A DNA stretch of 64,000 bases, from contig JAERTE010000143.1 of NCBI GenBank assembly GCA_016845145.1, positions 1 through 64,000 of the forward strand, in the 5' to 3' direction. The stretch comes from Rhodospirillaceae bacterium (GTDB taxonomy: Bacteria > Pseudomonadota > Alphaproteobacteria > Rhodospirillales > Casp-alpha2). Each line of letters starts with the position of its first letter. Position 1 is the stretch's first letter. Of this stretch, positions 45,401 to 60,400 are shown in pieces. The position numbers and the translations under genes are program-made. Below the pieces are notes generated by a model. That model worked only from the letters and a program-made list of their open reading frames with translations, did not search any database and had not been told where the DNA came from.

Positions 45401-48400
45401 GCGCCGCCACCGGTGATGCTCGCGCCGGCAAGGTTGGTCGCTTCATCCACTTTCAGGGTCTCGGTGCCGGAGTTGTCGCTATCGATTTCAACGGTTGCGA
45501 CGTCCGTCAGTGTCACCAGCGTCAAGTCGATGCCGTCGGCACTGGAAATCTTGTCCAGGCCATCGACACCGCCGTTGATGTCAGCGCCATTGAAACTCGT
45601 GGCGCCATCAACGACCAGAATTTCCTCGTTCGTGCCATCCGTGCTGAAACTCACCGAGGCTATATCGGTCAGAACGGATCCGGTTAGGTCGAAGCCGTCA
45701 CCGCCGGTAATGACATCGTTGCCGCCCGTGCCGGTAAAGTTTACCCCGCCCAGCGTTGTTGCTTCGGCGATTGTGATTACCGCTGCCTCATCGTTGTCCG
45801 TATCGACCTGGATTTCTTCAATGCTGCTCAGGGTGTGGCCGGTGAAGCCCGCACCGCCCGTGAAGACGATCACGTCATGACCGGAACCGCCGGTTACGGT
45901 CTCAATCTGACTTGTGGTGAAGGTATTTCCGCCGTCCGCAACGACAAGGGTATCAATACCGCCACCCAGGCTAACCAAATCGCCGTTCGCCAGGTTTGTC
46001 GTCACGGTGATCGTATCGTCGCCGGAACCGCCGGTAATGGTTTCCGCGTTGGCGACTTCGAGGACATTGAGGCCATCATCCAGAACCAGGGTGTCTCGAA
46101 GCGAGTGGCCTGCGAGATCGATGCTATCACCGGCCTCCGCCAAACCGCTGAGCGTCAGCGCGTCGTCTCCAGCCGTTCCCAAGATGATGTCGTCGATGCC
46201 GCTCGTGAGCGTCACCGTCTCGGCGCCGCCGCCGAGTTGGTGGAAGATGCCCGGTCCGCCGATGAAGGCCGGGAAATTGTCCGTCAGCTGTTGGGTCGTG
46301 ATCGTATTGGGAATCTCGATTTCCATATCGAACGACGATCCGCCGGCGGCCAACCGAATTTGCAGAACGCTGTTGACGTCATCGTGGCGGACCTGACTGG
46401 TCCCGGTCGCGCCATTGAAACTGGCGGTACCCAGGAACGTGAGGTCGCCAATAAGGCTGATCGAACCGTCGAGGACAATGCGGTCCATGGTGGGATCGAA
46501 ATCTTCAATAACATCGCGGTTGCCGTCACCAATGCCGGACTCACTGACATCGGTGTAACGGAACACGTCCGAACCGCCGCCCATGCCGTGCTCATCGCCG
46601 ATCAAGATATCGGCACCGCCGCCGCCGGTAATGGTGTCGTTGCCTTCCAGGCCAATCAGTTCGTTGGCGGCGCTGTCACCGGTAATGATGTCGTCGCCGA
46701 AACCCCCCATCAGGTTTTCAATGCCGGTCAGTGTGTCGCTGCCTTCGGCACCCGTCGCCGTGCCGGAACCCACGGTGGCGTTGGCCGCAGCCGAGATATC
46801 CAGCGTCACTGACGTTGAGGCGTCGTGATAAGAGGCGGTGTCGCCATGGGTACCATGCGCACCACCGCGGATATCGTCATTGCCCAGGCCGCCGATCAGC
46901 ATATCGTCGCCACCACCGCCTTCCAGCGTGTCCGCGCCACCGTTGGCGAAGATGACGTCGTCGAAGTTGGAACCGGTGATCGTGCCGTCATCCGTATCGG
47001 TACCGGCCATGGCCGTCGCCTGGCTGGCGCTGGATGCATCGAAATCGGTTGCCACTGCAAAGGTTTCGTTGACATCGTCTCCATCTAAGTCGAACTCGAC
47101 AAACGTGAGAGCATTGCCGGTGATCGTGTGATCGACGACGGTGATGGTCGGGTCGAGGGTGTAGTCGATATTGAATTGCAGGTTGCTGCCCACCAGCACG
47201 GCGCTATCAAGACCGAAATCTCCTTCGAACACCAAGGTGTCATTACCGTCTCCGGCATGGATCAGATCGTCGCCCTTGGACGCCTTATAGATATCGTCGC
47301 CGGCGCCACCGGTCAGCGTATCGGTTTGGTCGCCGCCGTCCAGGATGTCGTTGCCGTCACCGCCCAGCAACGTGTCAAAGTTGAAACCGCCATCGAGGGT
47401 GTCGTTGCCGTCCGCGCCTTGCAGGATATCGTTGCCGCTGCCACCCGTCAGGACGTCGTTGCCAATTCCGCCATCGAGCAGGTCATTGCCCCCGGCCCCG
47501 TCGAGCGTATCATTGCCGAGACCGCCGAACAGCGTGTCATCGGGCGTGGTGCTATCTTGGCTGCCTGTGATGTCATCGTCATAATCGGAGCCAATCACGC
47601 CCTCGATGGTGTTGTCGAGATCGTCCGTGCCCTCGGTGCCGCCGACTGCCTGCGCCGTCGGATCGCCGCCCATCAACGATAGGGTGATCGGCCCCGTGGA
47701 ATCGGAGTAATCAACGAAATCAATCCCGCTGCCACCACTGAAGGAATCGTCGCCGGCGCCGCCGATGAAGGTATCGTTGCCAAAGCCCCCATGCAGGGTA
47801 TCGTTCCCCGCACCGCCGTCGAGTACGGCATTGGTGGAATCTTCCACAGCCACATCATCGTTGCCGGTGCCACCGACAACCGTCTCGACGCCGTAGACAT
47901 CAAGGAACTCCCCGGCATCGCTGAGCGTAACGGTATCGATACCGGAACCGCCAGTGACGGTTTCCACGTTGGCGACCTCGATAACGTTGCCGCTATTATC
48001 AAGGGTCAGTGTATCGGATGTCGATTGAGCATCCAGATCGACCCGGTCCCCGGCCTCGGCTATGCCGGTCAGGGTAACGGCGTTGTCGCCGCTATCGCCC
48101 GTGATGACATCATCAAAGGCGGTCAACGCAATGTTAGACGTCGGGCCGGAAGCATCGTGTTGTTGTTCGGTCTGGGCGACTACCGTCGCGGTCACGTTGC
48201 CGTTGGCGTAATCGTAGGTAAGGTCGAGTTCCAGACCGGCGCCCAAATTATGGGTAACGGCGTCGAACACGCTATCGGTTGTGATCGTACCTGCGTCGAC
48301 GATGAGGAAACTATCGCCAGCCGTCGGTGTATAGGCGAAGTTGAGGTTCAGTGTGTCGCTGACGGTCGTCAAATCCAGGTTATTGCCGGAAACCTTGAAC

Positions 48401-51400
48401 AAATCGGAATCGGTCGCACTGACGATATCGACGTTCAGGCTGGAGCCGGTGCCGAAGGTCACGTCACCGCCATTAATGGTCAACGTATCATCGGTGCCGG
48501 TGCCGTCGGCATCGATGACGCCTTGGTTGATGATAGCGCCTCCCGTACCGATGGTGATGGTGCCATCGCCCGTAATGGTGCCCGTGTTGGTCAGGGTACC
48601 GCCACTCACGACCATAATCTGGCCGGCCGCGACGTTGATGGTGCCCGAGTTGGCGATATCGCCGGTGATATCCAACCGATCGACGATCACATCAATGGTG
48701 CCGGAGTTATCGACGTTGCCAATGATATTGTCGCTGCCGTTGGCGCTGCCGGAAGTGGCGATGGTACCGGTGTTAAACAGCGTCGCGCCCGCTCCCATGA
48801 CCAGCTCCGCGGCAGCTCCACCGGTGCTTTCCATATTCAAGGTACCGGCGTTATGAAGGTCTTCGTTAAAGGTCTGGGTACGTGTATTGCTGCCCGCCTG
48901 GATAGCCAACGTCGCCCCGACACTGTTGTAGAACGTCACGTCGAAAGTATCGTTGGCGCTATTGAGGCCGATCGTGCCTTCGTTGGTGAAGCTGCCGCTT
49001 TGCGTACTGGAGACCGTGACCGTCCCGGAGAAGGTCAAGTCCGCTGCCGTCGCCGCATGGGTATATCCCTCACCGACATCGAGGGTCGATGTACCGGCGA
49101 GGTCGATGTTGCCGTCGCCGATCAGAACAGTCCCTGCCCCCGTATCGACCTTCACCGTGCCGCCATCAATGGTCAGGGTTTCGCCGGCAGCGACATCCAA
49201 CTGACCCGCCGTCGTATCGAAAACCTCACCGGTGTTGGTGATCAACAAATCTTGATCGACATCGATGGTTCCCGTGTTGATGATATTGGCATCAATGAAA
49301 TGATTTCCCGAGCTCGCGTCCGCGCCACTATTGAGGCTTTGGATGGTTCCCGTATTGGTGATTGTCGTGGTCGTCAACGTTGCCGGGTTTGGCTGGCTGG
49401 GATTGCTGTCATCGAGAACCAACGTGCCGGCATTGACAATAGCGCCGCCGACGTTCAGCGATGCATTGAGGGAAGTTCCCGACGGGCCCACGACCCGCAA
49501 CAGACCGCCGGCGTTGATCGATACGTTGCCGGCAATGTCATTGTCGGTGTGCGTATAACTGAGTGTGCCGTTGACGATCACATCGACATCCGCGCCGAAG
49601 TCGTCGTTGCGCATGACCATCGTGCTACCGGCGGAGATGGTGAAGTTCCGCGTCACGCCCTCGGTGTCGCTGACGATGATTGTCTCGTCCGACTGATCGC
49701 CGAAGGCCAATGCCACGCCATCCACCGCGAAATCACCGGACAACTGCACGGTGTTGGCGCCCGTGAAATCGATTTTTGCCAGCGCCGTCCCATTCAACTG
49801 GGTCGCGCTGCCCAACACGGTGACGCTATCCACACCACCGTTGATGGTCAGGACCTCATTGTCTTCGATGGTGATGGTGCCGCTGGAGGTATCGAAAGTA
49901 TTGCCGGCGTTCTCGATCCTCATGTCGTGGCCGATATCGAGCGTACCGGTATTGACCACGTTGGCATCGATCACATGGCTGCCCGAACCCGTTTTGTTGC
50001 CGGTGTTGAGTGTCTGGATTGTACCCGTGTTGGTGAGCGTATCCACTGTCAATGTACCTGGGTTGGACTGAGAGCCGTTGTCGTTATCGAGAATTACCGT
50101 GCCGGCGTTGGAGAATGTGCCGTTCAGTGTCAATTCGGCGTTAAGCGACGTGCCGGTGGCGCCGGCAATACGGATCGTGCCCCCGGTTTCATTGGCGAGA
50201 TCCAGGGATATAACGTTGCTCAGATTGCGGACCGTCATGGCGCCGGCGTTCTCAAGGATTCCGGTGCCGCCGATAGTGCCCGCATTCAGTGCCGTCGTTC
50301 CGTCAAACGTCGCCACGCCGTCGATATTCAGGGTACCGGAACTATTAACACGCAGCACCGTGCCGGCCGCGAAGTCCGCATCTCCGGTGACCGCAAGTGA
50401 ACCACCGGAAACCGTAAGCTCGCCGGCCGCCGTCACATCAAGGGCGCCGATTGTGTCGGGACCGGCCGAATGCGTCACTGTATAAGTATCAATGTACGCC
50501 TTGTTGTCGATCCCCGGCAGCGTGTCGGTGGACCAGTTGGTCGCCGTCTCCCAAATGCCATCGGCACCCAAATCCCATGTGAACGGCACCAGGCCTGTCT
50601 GCAAGGCGGTGGCGGCGTTATTGGTGAGCGTGGTGAGACCGACACCGGTCAGCTCGATCTCCATCTCCACGTTGTCGACACCGGAGCCGGAGACGTTGAT
50701 CTCCAGCACATTGGTGGTGGTGTTGAAGCGTGCTTCCGTATTGCCGGAATCCCCGAACTGAGTGGTGTGGTCGCCGATGAACGCGAAGGTGCCGTTGGTG
50801 AATCCGTCCAGGAAGATAATGTCCGTCGCCGGATCGAAGTCCTCGATGACATCGCGGTTGCCCGCACCGACACCGCTATCCAGAAGCGCCGTATAGCGGA
50901 AGGTATCGGCACCGTCGTCACCGAACAGAGTATCGGCGCCGACCCCACCCTCAAGCGTATCGTCACCGTCGAGACCGAAGATCTCATTATCGCCGGCATC
51001 GCCGATGAGAACGTCGTCGTGGCCGGAACCATCGATGCCTTCGATACCGATCAGTATATCGTTGCCGTCACCACCCGAGGCCGTGCCGCTGGCGAGATCA
51101 ACCGTCACGCCGGATGCGGCGTTGTGATAGGAAACCACATCACCGTGGCCGGTGTCGGTCCCGCCATCGAGGTAGTCATCGCCCGCGCCGCTAATCAGAT
51201 CGTCGTCACCGGCGCCACCGTAAATCGTATCGTTGCCGCCGCCGCCGATCATCAGATCGTTGCCCGTGCCGCCCGTGAGCGTTTCCGCGCCCGTGGTGCC
51301 GGCGAAGGCGGTTGCTTCGGTAAAACTCGACCCGTCAAGCGCATTGGTGACGTTGTAAACCTCGAAACCATCGGTGTCGTGGTCGGTGAGTTCCAATTTC

Positions 51401-54400
51401 GCCAGCGGATTGGTGCCGTGGTCTTCAACGGTGACCGTGTGGACGGTGTCATCCGAGAAATCGTGGATGGTGAACGTGAGATCGTCGCTGGCGGCGTCGA
51501 AGACCGCGCCGGTCAGTTCGAAATCGCCAGCGATGCGCAGCGTATCGTCGGCGCCGGCCACCTTAATGATGTCGTTGCCCTTGGTAGCGACAAAGATGTC
51601 GGCGCCACCTTGGCCCTCAACCACATCGCCCGTGGTGCCGCCGACGAGGTAGTCGTCGCCTGTGCTGCCGGTCAGTGTGCTATCGACCGCATCCTGCAGG
51701 TTAAGGCTAATCTCGATGGTATCGGTATTGGTGCCGTCGGTAACACTGATGCTCAGGCTTTCGAAGACATCCGCCGTGATAGCGTTCGGCACGAAGTAAA
51801 TGCCGTCGGCCTCGGCGGCTGTCAGGGTATCGGTGGCGCTCAGTACCGTGCCGCCGGCCTTATAGAGCGTGCCGTTGCCAGGCAGTGTATCAATCGTATA
51901 GGTGGGCGTGCCGGTGATGCCGTCGGCCAGCGTCGCCAGGTCCGGCAGATCAATCGTATCCGCGTTCTCCGACGCCACCACATTGAGATCCGAGCCATCT
52001 ACGAAAATAACGAAGTCGGACGTGGTCTCGCTGACGCCGTCGGAAACCGTGAGCGTGATCGTATCCTTGCCGTTGAAACCATCAGCGGGCTCGTAGGTGT
52101 ACTTACGGTATTCACCGATGGTGATCTTCGCGCCGGACGGCAGCACGAATGGCGTATCGAAGGTGTAGTCGGTGCCGTTGATGGCCGTGACCGTGACGGT
52201 GTCACCGTCGGCATCGTGGGTGACAAGCTCGCCGCGCAACATCACGCCCGCATCGATCTCGGCGCCGGCGGCGAAGATGTTGGGTTGACTCGACGCATAT
52301 TGCGGGTCGCCATGGGCGGTGCCGTTGTGCAGACCAGTAGCATCTTCGATGGCATCGGCGGTCAACGGCGCCGCACCGCCGGTCTGTTCATCAAAACGCC
52401 AGTTGGCAAGTAGGCCATCGGTCGCCGGATCAATGTAGCTATGGCTGGCGGCCACGAGTTCTTCGGGAGTGCGGGCGACATCCCAGATTCTCATGTCGGC
52501 GAGTTGGCCGGACAACTGATTGATTACCGTCGAGCCGTCATGCAGCGAGGCGCCGATATTGATGGGCGCTGCGTTGCCCGGGTCAAAACCACCGCTGTAG
52601 GCCATGCTGTCTTCCAACTGACCGTCCAGATAAATCGCGACGGTGGCGCCATCATAGGTGAAGGCCACATGGTACCACTGGTCGGTGGTCATCACGGTGG
52701 AGCCCGTCATGTTGCCCGCGCCGCCGAGGCCGTTGCCGCTGCCGTCAAACCGCAACGACAGGCCCGAGCCGTCACCGTTGTTCGTATCGCCGGCATGCAG
52801 CGAGAACATGCGTTCGTTGCCGGTGGACAGATATTTGTTGATGAAGACCTGTTGGCCGGTGTTGTCGTCGAACTTGACCCAGGTTTCCAAGGTCATGGCG
52901 TTGGACATGCCGTCGAAGTCCGCGCTGTCGGCAACCTGCACGTAATCACCGACACCATCAAACTCCATGGCGCGGACGGTGTTGGCGCCGAGGATAGTCG
53001 GAGTGGTGTTTTCGAAAGTCACCCCAGTGACAGCACCATGATTAGCGGCGGCATTCGTCTGGGCATCAAGAGCATCGCCGGTCAGAGGATAGTAAAGCAA
53101 GAGGTCGCTTTCGCTCCCAATCAGCGGGGTGTTCTGATTGTCGGCAAACTCTGTTTCCGTACGGACATCATCCCAAACCCGGACCTCGGCGATGTTACCG
53201 TCAAAGTTGCTGGCGCCGAGGCGGTCAGCACCGACATAGAGCGTGTCGGCGATGGAGTATCCGCCAGGGAAGGCATCAAAATTGTCGAACGAGCCGGTTT
53301 CTTGCTGGCCGTCCACGTAAAGCAACAAACTGCCGGAAGATGAATCAAAGCTATAAGCTACATGGTGATAAGCATCGTCATTAACGAGCGTATCGCCGGT
53401 GAACTTCCGGATGTTTGTCCCATCCCAGATGCTGGCGGTCAGATAACCGCCCTCCACCAGGAATTGTACGCCGCCCGTATTGCCGCTATCGCTGTGGGCA
53501 ACAATGGCTTGAGTCGCAGCGAGGGAGGCTGTCTTGATCCAGGCCTCAATGCTGTGGGTCTCGTTCAGCGTGATAGCGGCTCCGGTCTCAATCTTGTCGG
53601 TCCCGCCAGCGAATGTCCCCGTCGCGTCGAATGGTGCGACCGGCGTGCCACCGCCCAACTGCGCGTCATTGCCGTTGCCCGAGAGATCTTCAACTCTGCC
53701 GTCGGCATTCACACCATCAAAGCGCCAGTAGCCGGCAAGGTTGGTTTCGGCTTCAGGGTCCTCGATACGCTGGGTATAGCTCTGCGCGATCTCATCGGCC
53801 GTGCGCGTTGTATCCCAGATGCGGACTTCATCGATTTGGCCTTCGAAGGACTCGATATGAGTGCTTTGGATGAACTTGCCCAGGTTCCAGGCCGGGGCGT
53901 TCTCACTGATTTGCAGCCCCGTCGCCACCTGAGAACCCACCAACTCGCCGTCGACGTAAAGGCTAAGAAGCGGATCGCTGCCGGAAGCCTCCCAGGAGAC
54001 GGCGACGTGATGGCTGGACCCAGCCGCGAACGAGTCGCTTGCGCCATAGGTCAGGAACGTATTGCCGGTTTGGCCGACGCCGCCGTAACGGACATGAAGT
54101 CCATTGGTATCGTCGACAGACACGTAAATACTGTTGTCGGCATCATAGTTGATCCCGTTGCCGATGATCACTTCCGGCTTGGTGGTGTTCCAAGTTTCCT
54201 TGGTGACCCAAGCCTCAAGGCTGCCGGACGTACCGACCGCCAGGCTGGCGCCGCCACCGAGATCGACGTAGTCATCCTCACCATCGAACTGCACCCGGCC
54301 GCCGCCAGCATAAGTGCCGACCACGAAGGGAGCTGTGTTGGAGAGTTCGCTGTCCTCAACCTCGATGGTGATGGTCTTGGAGACCAGCGCCCCGGCGCTG

Positions 54401-57400
54401 TCCGTAACATCGACCGTGAAGCTATCGACGCCGACGAAATCCTGGTTCGGCGTGTAGGTGTATTCGCCGGTCATGTCGTCGAGCGTCAGCGTACCATTGT
54501 CAACGTCGCCATTGGTGGCCAGCGCGAACGTCAGGGCGTCGCCGATGTCCACATCGTCGACCACGATGCGGCCATTGACGGCCATGTCCTCGTCGGTGGA
54601 GACGGTAAGCGCGCCCAGTTCCGGCAGCGTGGCGACGAATTCCGGTGTGCCATTGACTGTCGCCGATGTATTGCCTGTAGCATCCTGAACCGATGTCGCG
54701 GTCCCGGAAGCATCATCGTCGAGGCGATAATTCGCGATCAGACCGCGCGTATCGCCCGGCAGGGTTTCGCTCATCCAATCACGGATATCATCAGCCGAGC
54801 GATTGGTGCCCCAGAACCGGAAATCGGACATGTTGCCGTCCAGCCAATTGGCATTGGCTTGCGCATTCGAGCCCATAGCAGCAGTGGGAGTGGAAGCATC
54901 GAAGTTGATGGCGGAACCGTGATAGGTGGTTACCTGCGCTTGGCCATCCAAATACAGCGTGACGTTCTGTGTCGAAGAATCGTATGCCGCCGCCGCATGG
55001 TGCCACTGGCCATCATCAACAAGGTCCGTCGAAAGCGAATCGATTGAGTTATGTGAGAATTTCAAATTCCCGCTGGCGTCGACGCGAAGCGTCAAACGCT
55101 CGGCATCCGTAGCGCCGCCGGTAACAAACAGAATCTGGTCTGCATCGGAACCTGTCTGAAACCAAGTCTCGACGGTGAAATCTCCACCGCTGACCTCAAG
55201 GTTGTCGGGATTCGTAATCGAGATAGAATCTGCCGTGCCGTCGAAGTCCATGGCGCGAGCCACGTTCTCGCCGAGCGCCATACCGGCCATTGGATTCTGA
55301 GCCGGCAAATCAAACACATAGGCCGTGCCTGAGGAGGCACCGTTGTCGTCATTGTCGGCGCTGCCGGCGATAACCGTGTCCCCGGTGATCGCCAAACCGC
55401 GTCCCAACCCGTCGGCGGCGACGGCGTCACTGGCCGTCAATTTGACGAGATGGTCGCCGCTGTTTCCGACGCTTCCGTCATCTTCGAGCCGATAGACGTA
55501 GGTTGCGCCACCCGTTACGGAAGCCGTGGCACCCACCAGGACATTGTTGCCATCGATGGCAACCGTGTAGCCGTATTCTTCCGCGCCAACCCCGTCGGAG
55601 GCCGTTATCCGCGCTGTTTCCGCACCGCTGTTGGCAACACTGCCATCGTCATTGATCTTGTAAACATAAGCGGCGCCGCTATCGGCGACCGCACCGGTGG
55701 CCCGAAAGGCGCCAACAACGAGCGTGTCGCCGGACATATCCAAGCTATAGCCGAAATTATCCGAAGCATTCAGATCGCCCGGCGCCAACTTCGCTGTGTG
55801 CGCGCCGCTATTGGCCGCTGATCCGTCGGCATTGAGCTTGTAAATATAAGCTGCTCCGGCTTCAGATGCATGCTTGGCCGTGCCGACCACGACGACGTCG
55901 TTCTGGATAGTGACGGCGGTCCCGTAAAGATCGCCGGCGACGCCATCGGACGCCGTCAGCTTGGCGGTGTGGCCGCCGCTATTCGCGACGGTGCCATCGC
56001 CATTCAATTTATACACATAAGCCGCACCGGCGTCCGCCCCCGCATCGTCATCATAGTAGGCGCCGACAACCAAGGCATCGCCGTCCAAATCCAATGACAC
56101 ACCGAACTTGTCACCGGCGGCGCCGTCAGATGCTGTGATTTTCGATACGTGTGCGCCACCATTTGCGATGGTTCCGTCGTCGTTCAGTTTGTAGACATAA
56201 ACCGATCCTGACTGCGCGCCGTTGTCGTCATCAAAATAGGCGCTGACCACAAGCAGGTCGCCGGAGATCGCCATGGCGGTGCCGAACTCCTCGCCGGCAG
56301 TCTCATCCGATGCCGTGAGAACCGCTTTCTCCGTAAGGGTCCCGTCCTCGCCAAGCTTATAGAGCTTCACCTCGCCAGTATCCGCCCCGGTACCATCAGC
56401 GAACCGGGCGGAAATGGCGACGGTATCACCATCCGCCGCAACCCAGCTTCCGAACTTGTCGCCCGCGGCATCACCGGCAATCAACGTTTCGCTGACATCC
56501 GCCCCCGAAATACTGATATCACCGCTCGTATCCGCAACCGCGCCACTCGTCCAAGCATCGCCAGAAAGCGGGAAGTTCTTTAGGAACCCATGATTGGACC
56601 CGGCATTATCCTGCGCCACGCCGCCGGCGCCATCATCGAGCTTCCAATGGCCAATCAAGTTCGGTAGCGACGCGGCATCATCGAAGCCGTCTGTCAGGTC
56701 TTGGGCAATTTCATCTGCCGTGCGAGCTTCGTTCCAGGCACGCATGTCGGCGATCTGGCCGTCGAAGTGATGATACTGAGTGCCACTATCTTGTAAGACT
56801 CCGATGTTGGCCTGAGCCACCCCTGCCAGTGCAGGCGTCACAGTCGCTGTTCCCTCGGCGACGCCGTCGACATAGATGGTCATATTGTCAGAACCGAGAC
56901 TACTGTCGTACGAGACCGCAACGTGGTGCCAATCGCCCAGCAGGTTAGTGGTTCCGGTGGCGCCGAAGACATTGGTCACATCGGCCTTGAGCAGCCCACC
57001 CTCGACATAGAGCGACAGTGAGTCGTTCGTCGCATCGTTATTGCCGACATGCAGAATCTGCATGCGTGAAGTCGTTGATGCATCCGGAAGGATCCAAACT
57101 TCGTAGGTGAAGCTACCGGTATTGGAACTCAGAGCCGTCGCGGCGCTATCTAGATCGACATAGTCGTCCGCTCCGTCGAAGCTCAGTGCATTCGACACAT
57201 GCGCCGCGATTTCCGGCGTCGCGGCGTGCGCCAGGTTCGGCGCCGTGCCATCGTCGAGAACCTCGCCGAAGTTCCAGTAGCCTTGCAAATTAGCTTCGGC
57301 GGTCGGGTCATTGATCACCGCGTTCATGTTGTCGGCGATCTGCCAATCTTGGCGCGCCGTATCCCAGACGCGAACCTCAGTAATTTGGCCGCCGAACTGT

Positions 57401-60400
57401 TCGGACTTCGTGCCGTTGGCATTGATCAGCGAACCGATGATCATCGGATCACCCGACGAGGCGATTACCGGACTGGAGCCGGCAACCGTTCCCGCCGATA
57501 TGCCATCGACGTAGAAGGTCGCGTCGTTGTTGGCGTCCAGGGTCACGGCAACGTGCTGCCATTCACCGGCCTGCAAGGTGACGCCCGCAGCGGCCAATTC
57601 AGAAGCCGAGATCTGATAATTTTGTACATTGAACGATGTGAAGACGAGGCCGTCATCCTGCAGTGCGAAACGAACACCCTCCAACGCGGCGCCCGGCCGC
57701 AGATCGGTGCCCGCGATGGCCTGAATACCCGTCAGGTCATCGGGCCGGACCCAGGCCTCGATGGTCAAGTCGTTGGTGACGCCGGATAGCGGGTCATCAC
57801 CGGTATCGACGAAATCATCCACACCATCGAACTGCAACGCGCCGGTGTGCACGCCGCCCGTAGCACCCTGGGTTTCGGGCGTATCGTTGACCGCATCCAG
57901 GTTGACGGTGATGGTCTGGGTGGTGACCAATTTGCCGTCCGACACCGCCACGGTGAAGCTGTCGGAGCCGGAATAGTCGTCAAACGGCGTGTATTGGTAT
58001 TCGCCGGTCTCACCGTTGATCTCCAGCCAGCCGTGCATGGGCTCGCCGCCATCGTCGATGCCGAAGCTAAGCAAATCGCCTTCCACATCATCCACATCGA
58101 TGACACCACGGATAGCCGTGTCTTCCTGGCCGGCGATTGTGTTGTCGCCAAACCTAGGCATGGTTTCGGCGAAGGATGGGCTGCCGACGACGGTGATATC
58201 GCCTTGCGCAATGTTAGCGGTGGCTTCCGTCACGTTGCCGCTGGTCGCGGTATCGCCGCCCTGTTCATCGTCGAGACGGAAGTTGGCGACCAGGCCTTCA
58301 GTGTCAGCAGCGACGAAATCGCCCATGTGGCCGGTGATCTGATCTTCCGTGCGCGCCTTATTCCAGATGCGCACATCGGCAACTTGGCCATAAAGCTGTG
58401 TATCGTCCAGGGACCGGTTTCCGATGACGATATCGGCAGGCGACGTCGTCGCGGTTATCGTCGTTGTCGTCGCGGTTTCACCGATGAACTCGCCGTTGGC
58501 GTAAAGTTTCAAGGCCGCATTGTCGTAGGTCCCGACCACATGGACCCACTCGCCGGCCTTGGCGAGACCGCCGGTACTGACAACCGACACCGTCGACGAG
58601 CCATCACCGATCCAGAACTTCCATTCCCCGGCGTGCTCGTAAAGGGCGAAGGCTTGGTCTGCGATACCGCTGGGGCCAACTTGGCTTACGACGTACTGCG
58701 CATCGCCGGTGTTCACCGCATCAAGATTGACCCAGGCCTCAAATGTGGCGCCGTTGGTGAAGTCGAATGTCGCGGCATCGTAGGCGATATCGACATGCTC
58801 GCCCGCACTGTCGAACTCAAGCCCGCGCACCGTGTTCTCACCCAGCGGCATGGGCATGGTGTCGGTCGGGTCAACCACCTCGGGTTCGCCCGTGGCCGTG
58901 GCATCAGCACGGTTGGATGTCGTCTCGTCCAGGAAACCGTCCAGCGGATAATGCGCCACGACGTTCGGGTCGGTGACGCCGAGATCGGGGCTGTCGATAC
59001 GCACGTCCTTATCGGCATCAACCTCGGAAGCGCTACGCGCGACATCGTAGAAACGCACATCGGCAACGGCGCCCGGATATTTATTGATGCCGGCGAAGTC
59101 GCGGCCGATCCAGGAATTGCCGGAGGTAAAGTCGGGCGTCATGGCCAGCGGGCCGCTATCAGCGACGCCATCGACGATCAGCTCGGCGTGGGTCCCGTTG
59201 TAGCTGACGGCCACATGGTGCCACTCGCCGTCGTCGAGAACGGTCGTGCCGGTAACCGTCAGATCGGTGCCGGCGGTATCGGATTCGAAATTCACGCGGC
59301 CGGCGGAATCCATATAAAGCGTGGCGGACGCGTTGGTGGTGCCGATGGAAATGATCGAGCCAATGCCGGCTGAATCATCGGGGCGCACCCAAGCCTGCCA
59401 GGTGAAGGGATCACCGCCGGTGGAGCCCAAATCGCCGACAGCACCGAGACCGATGTAATCGTTGCTGCCGTCGAGTTGGTAATACTTGCCATGCGGATCG
59501 TTCGGCGGGCCGTCAACCAGCACCGCGTCGTTGCCGTTGGACGACAGATCGGCCAACTTACCGGCGTCGGTCACTTCGCCGAAGGTCCAATACCCTTCCA
59601 GCGTGGTTTCGGCGGACGGCGTGTCGATGACCTGATCGTGGTAATTGGAAATCTCGAAGGAATCACGGGCTTCGGACCAGATGCGGACTTCGGCGAGTTG
59701 GCCTTCGAATACCCGCCCCGGAGAAAGCGAGTCATGCCCATAATATCCACCGATCCCTAAGCCGCTCGTTTCACCACCGCTTGGGTCGTTGGTATAGGTT
59801 TGCGACCCGGCCTCTTGTCCATCCACATACAGAGTAACGGACTTGGCTGCGGCATCACGCACCAGCGACAACTGATACCACTCCCCGTCGGACAAATTGG
59901 TGTCAAATACAAGCTGTTCGTTCTGTCCCGATCCATACTCGTGATAGTAATTCAGATCGCCATCCACGATTGTCAACTCGTAGAGGCTATTGGTGGCCGA
60001 CGTTTCACCATCGCTCAGGAAATTGACGAGAGTCGATTTATCACCAGAATTGAAGTCTTTGCCGTTTACCCAGAGCTCTACCGTTAGGTCGCCGGCAATC
60101 GCCAGGCTGTCACCTGCACCTCGACCGACGGTAACGATATCGTCTACGCCATCGAACTGAAGCCGGCCGGCGGTTGAACTGCCGCCGGTCAGGCCATGGA
60201 TATCCGGGCGGTCGTTGATCGCCAGCACCTCGACGGAGACCGTCTCGGTGGTCGATGCACCACTGGCATCGGTGATGCGGACCGTGAAGGCGTCGGAGCC
60301 GGCGTAATCGTGCTCGGGGTTGTAGGTCCAGTTGCCGGCGCTGTCGATATTGACCCAGCCATTGGACGGGCTGCCATCGACCATATAAGTGAAGGTCGCA

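Noticed and set aside
47260-47570. Regular GGxGxDxxx spacing that could be mistaken for a DNA repeat or CRISPR array
   Set aside because: It is in-frame coding for RTX nonapeptides, with no constant repeat and unique-spacer pattern.
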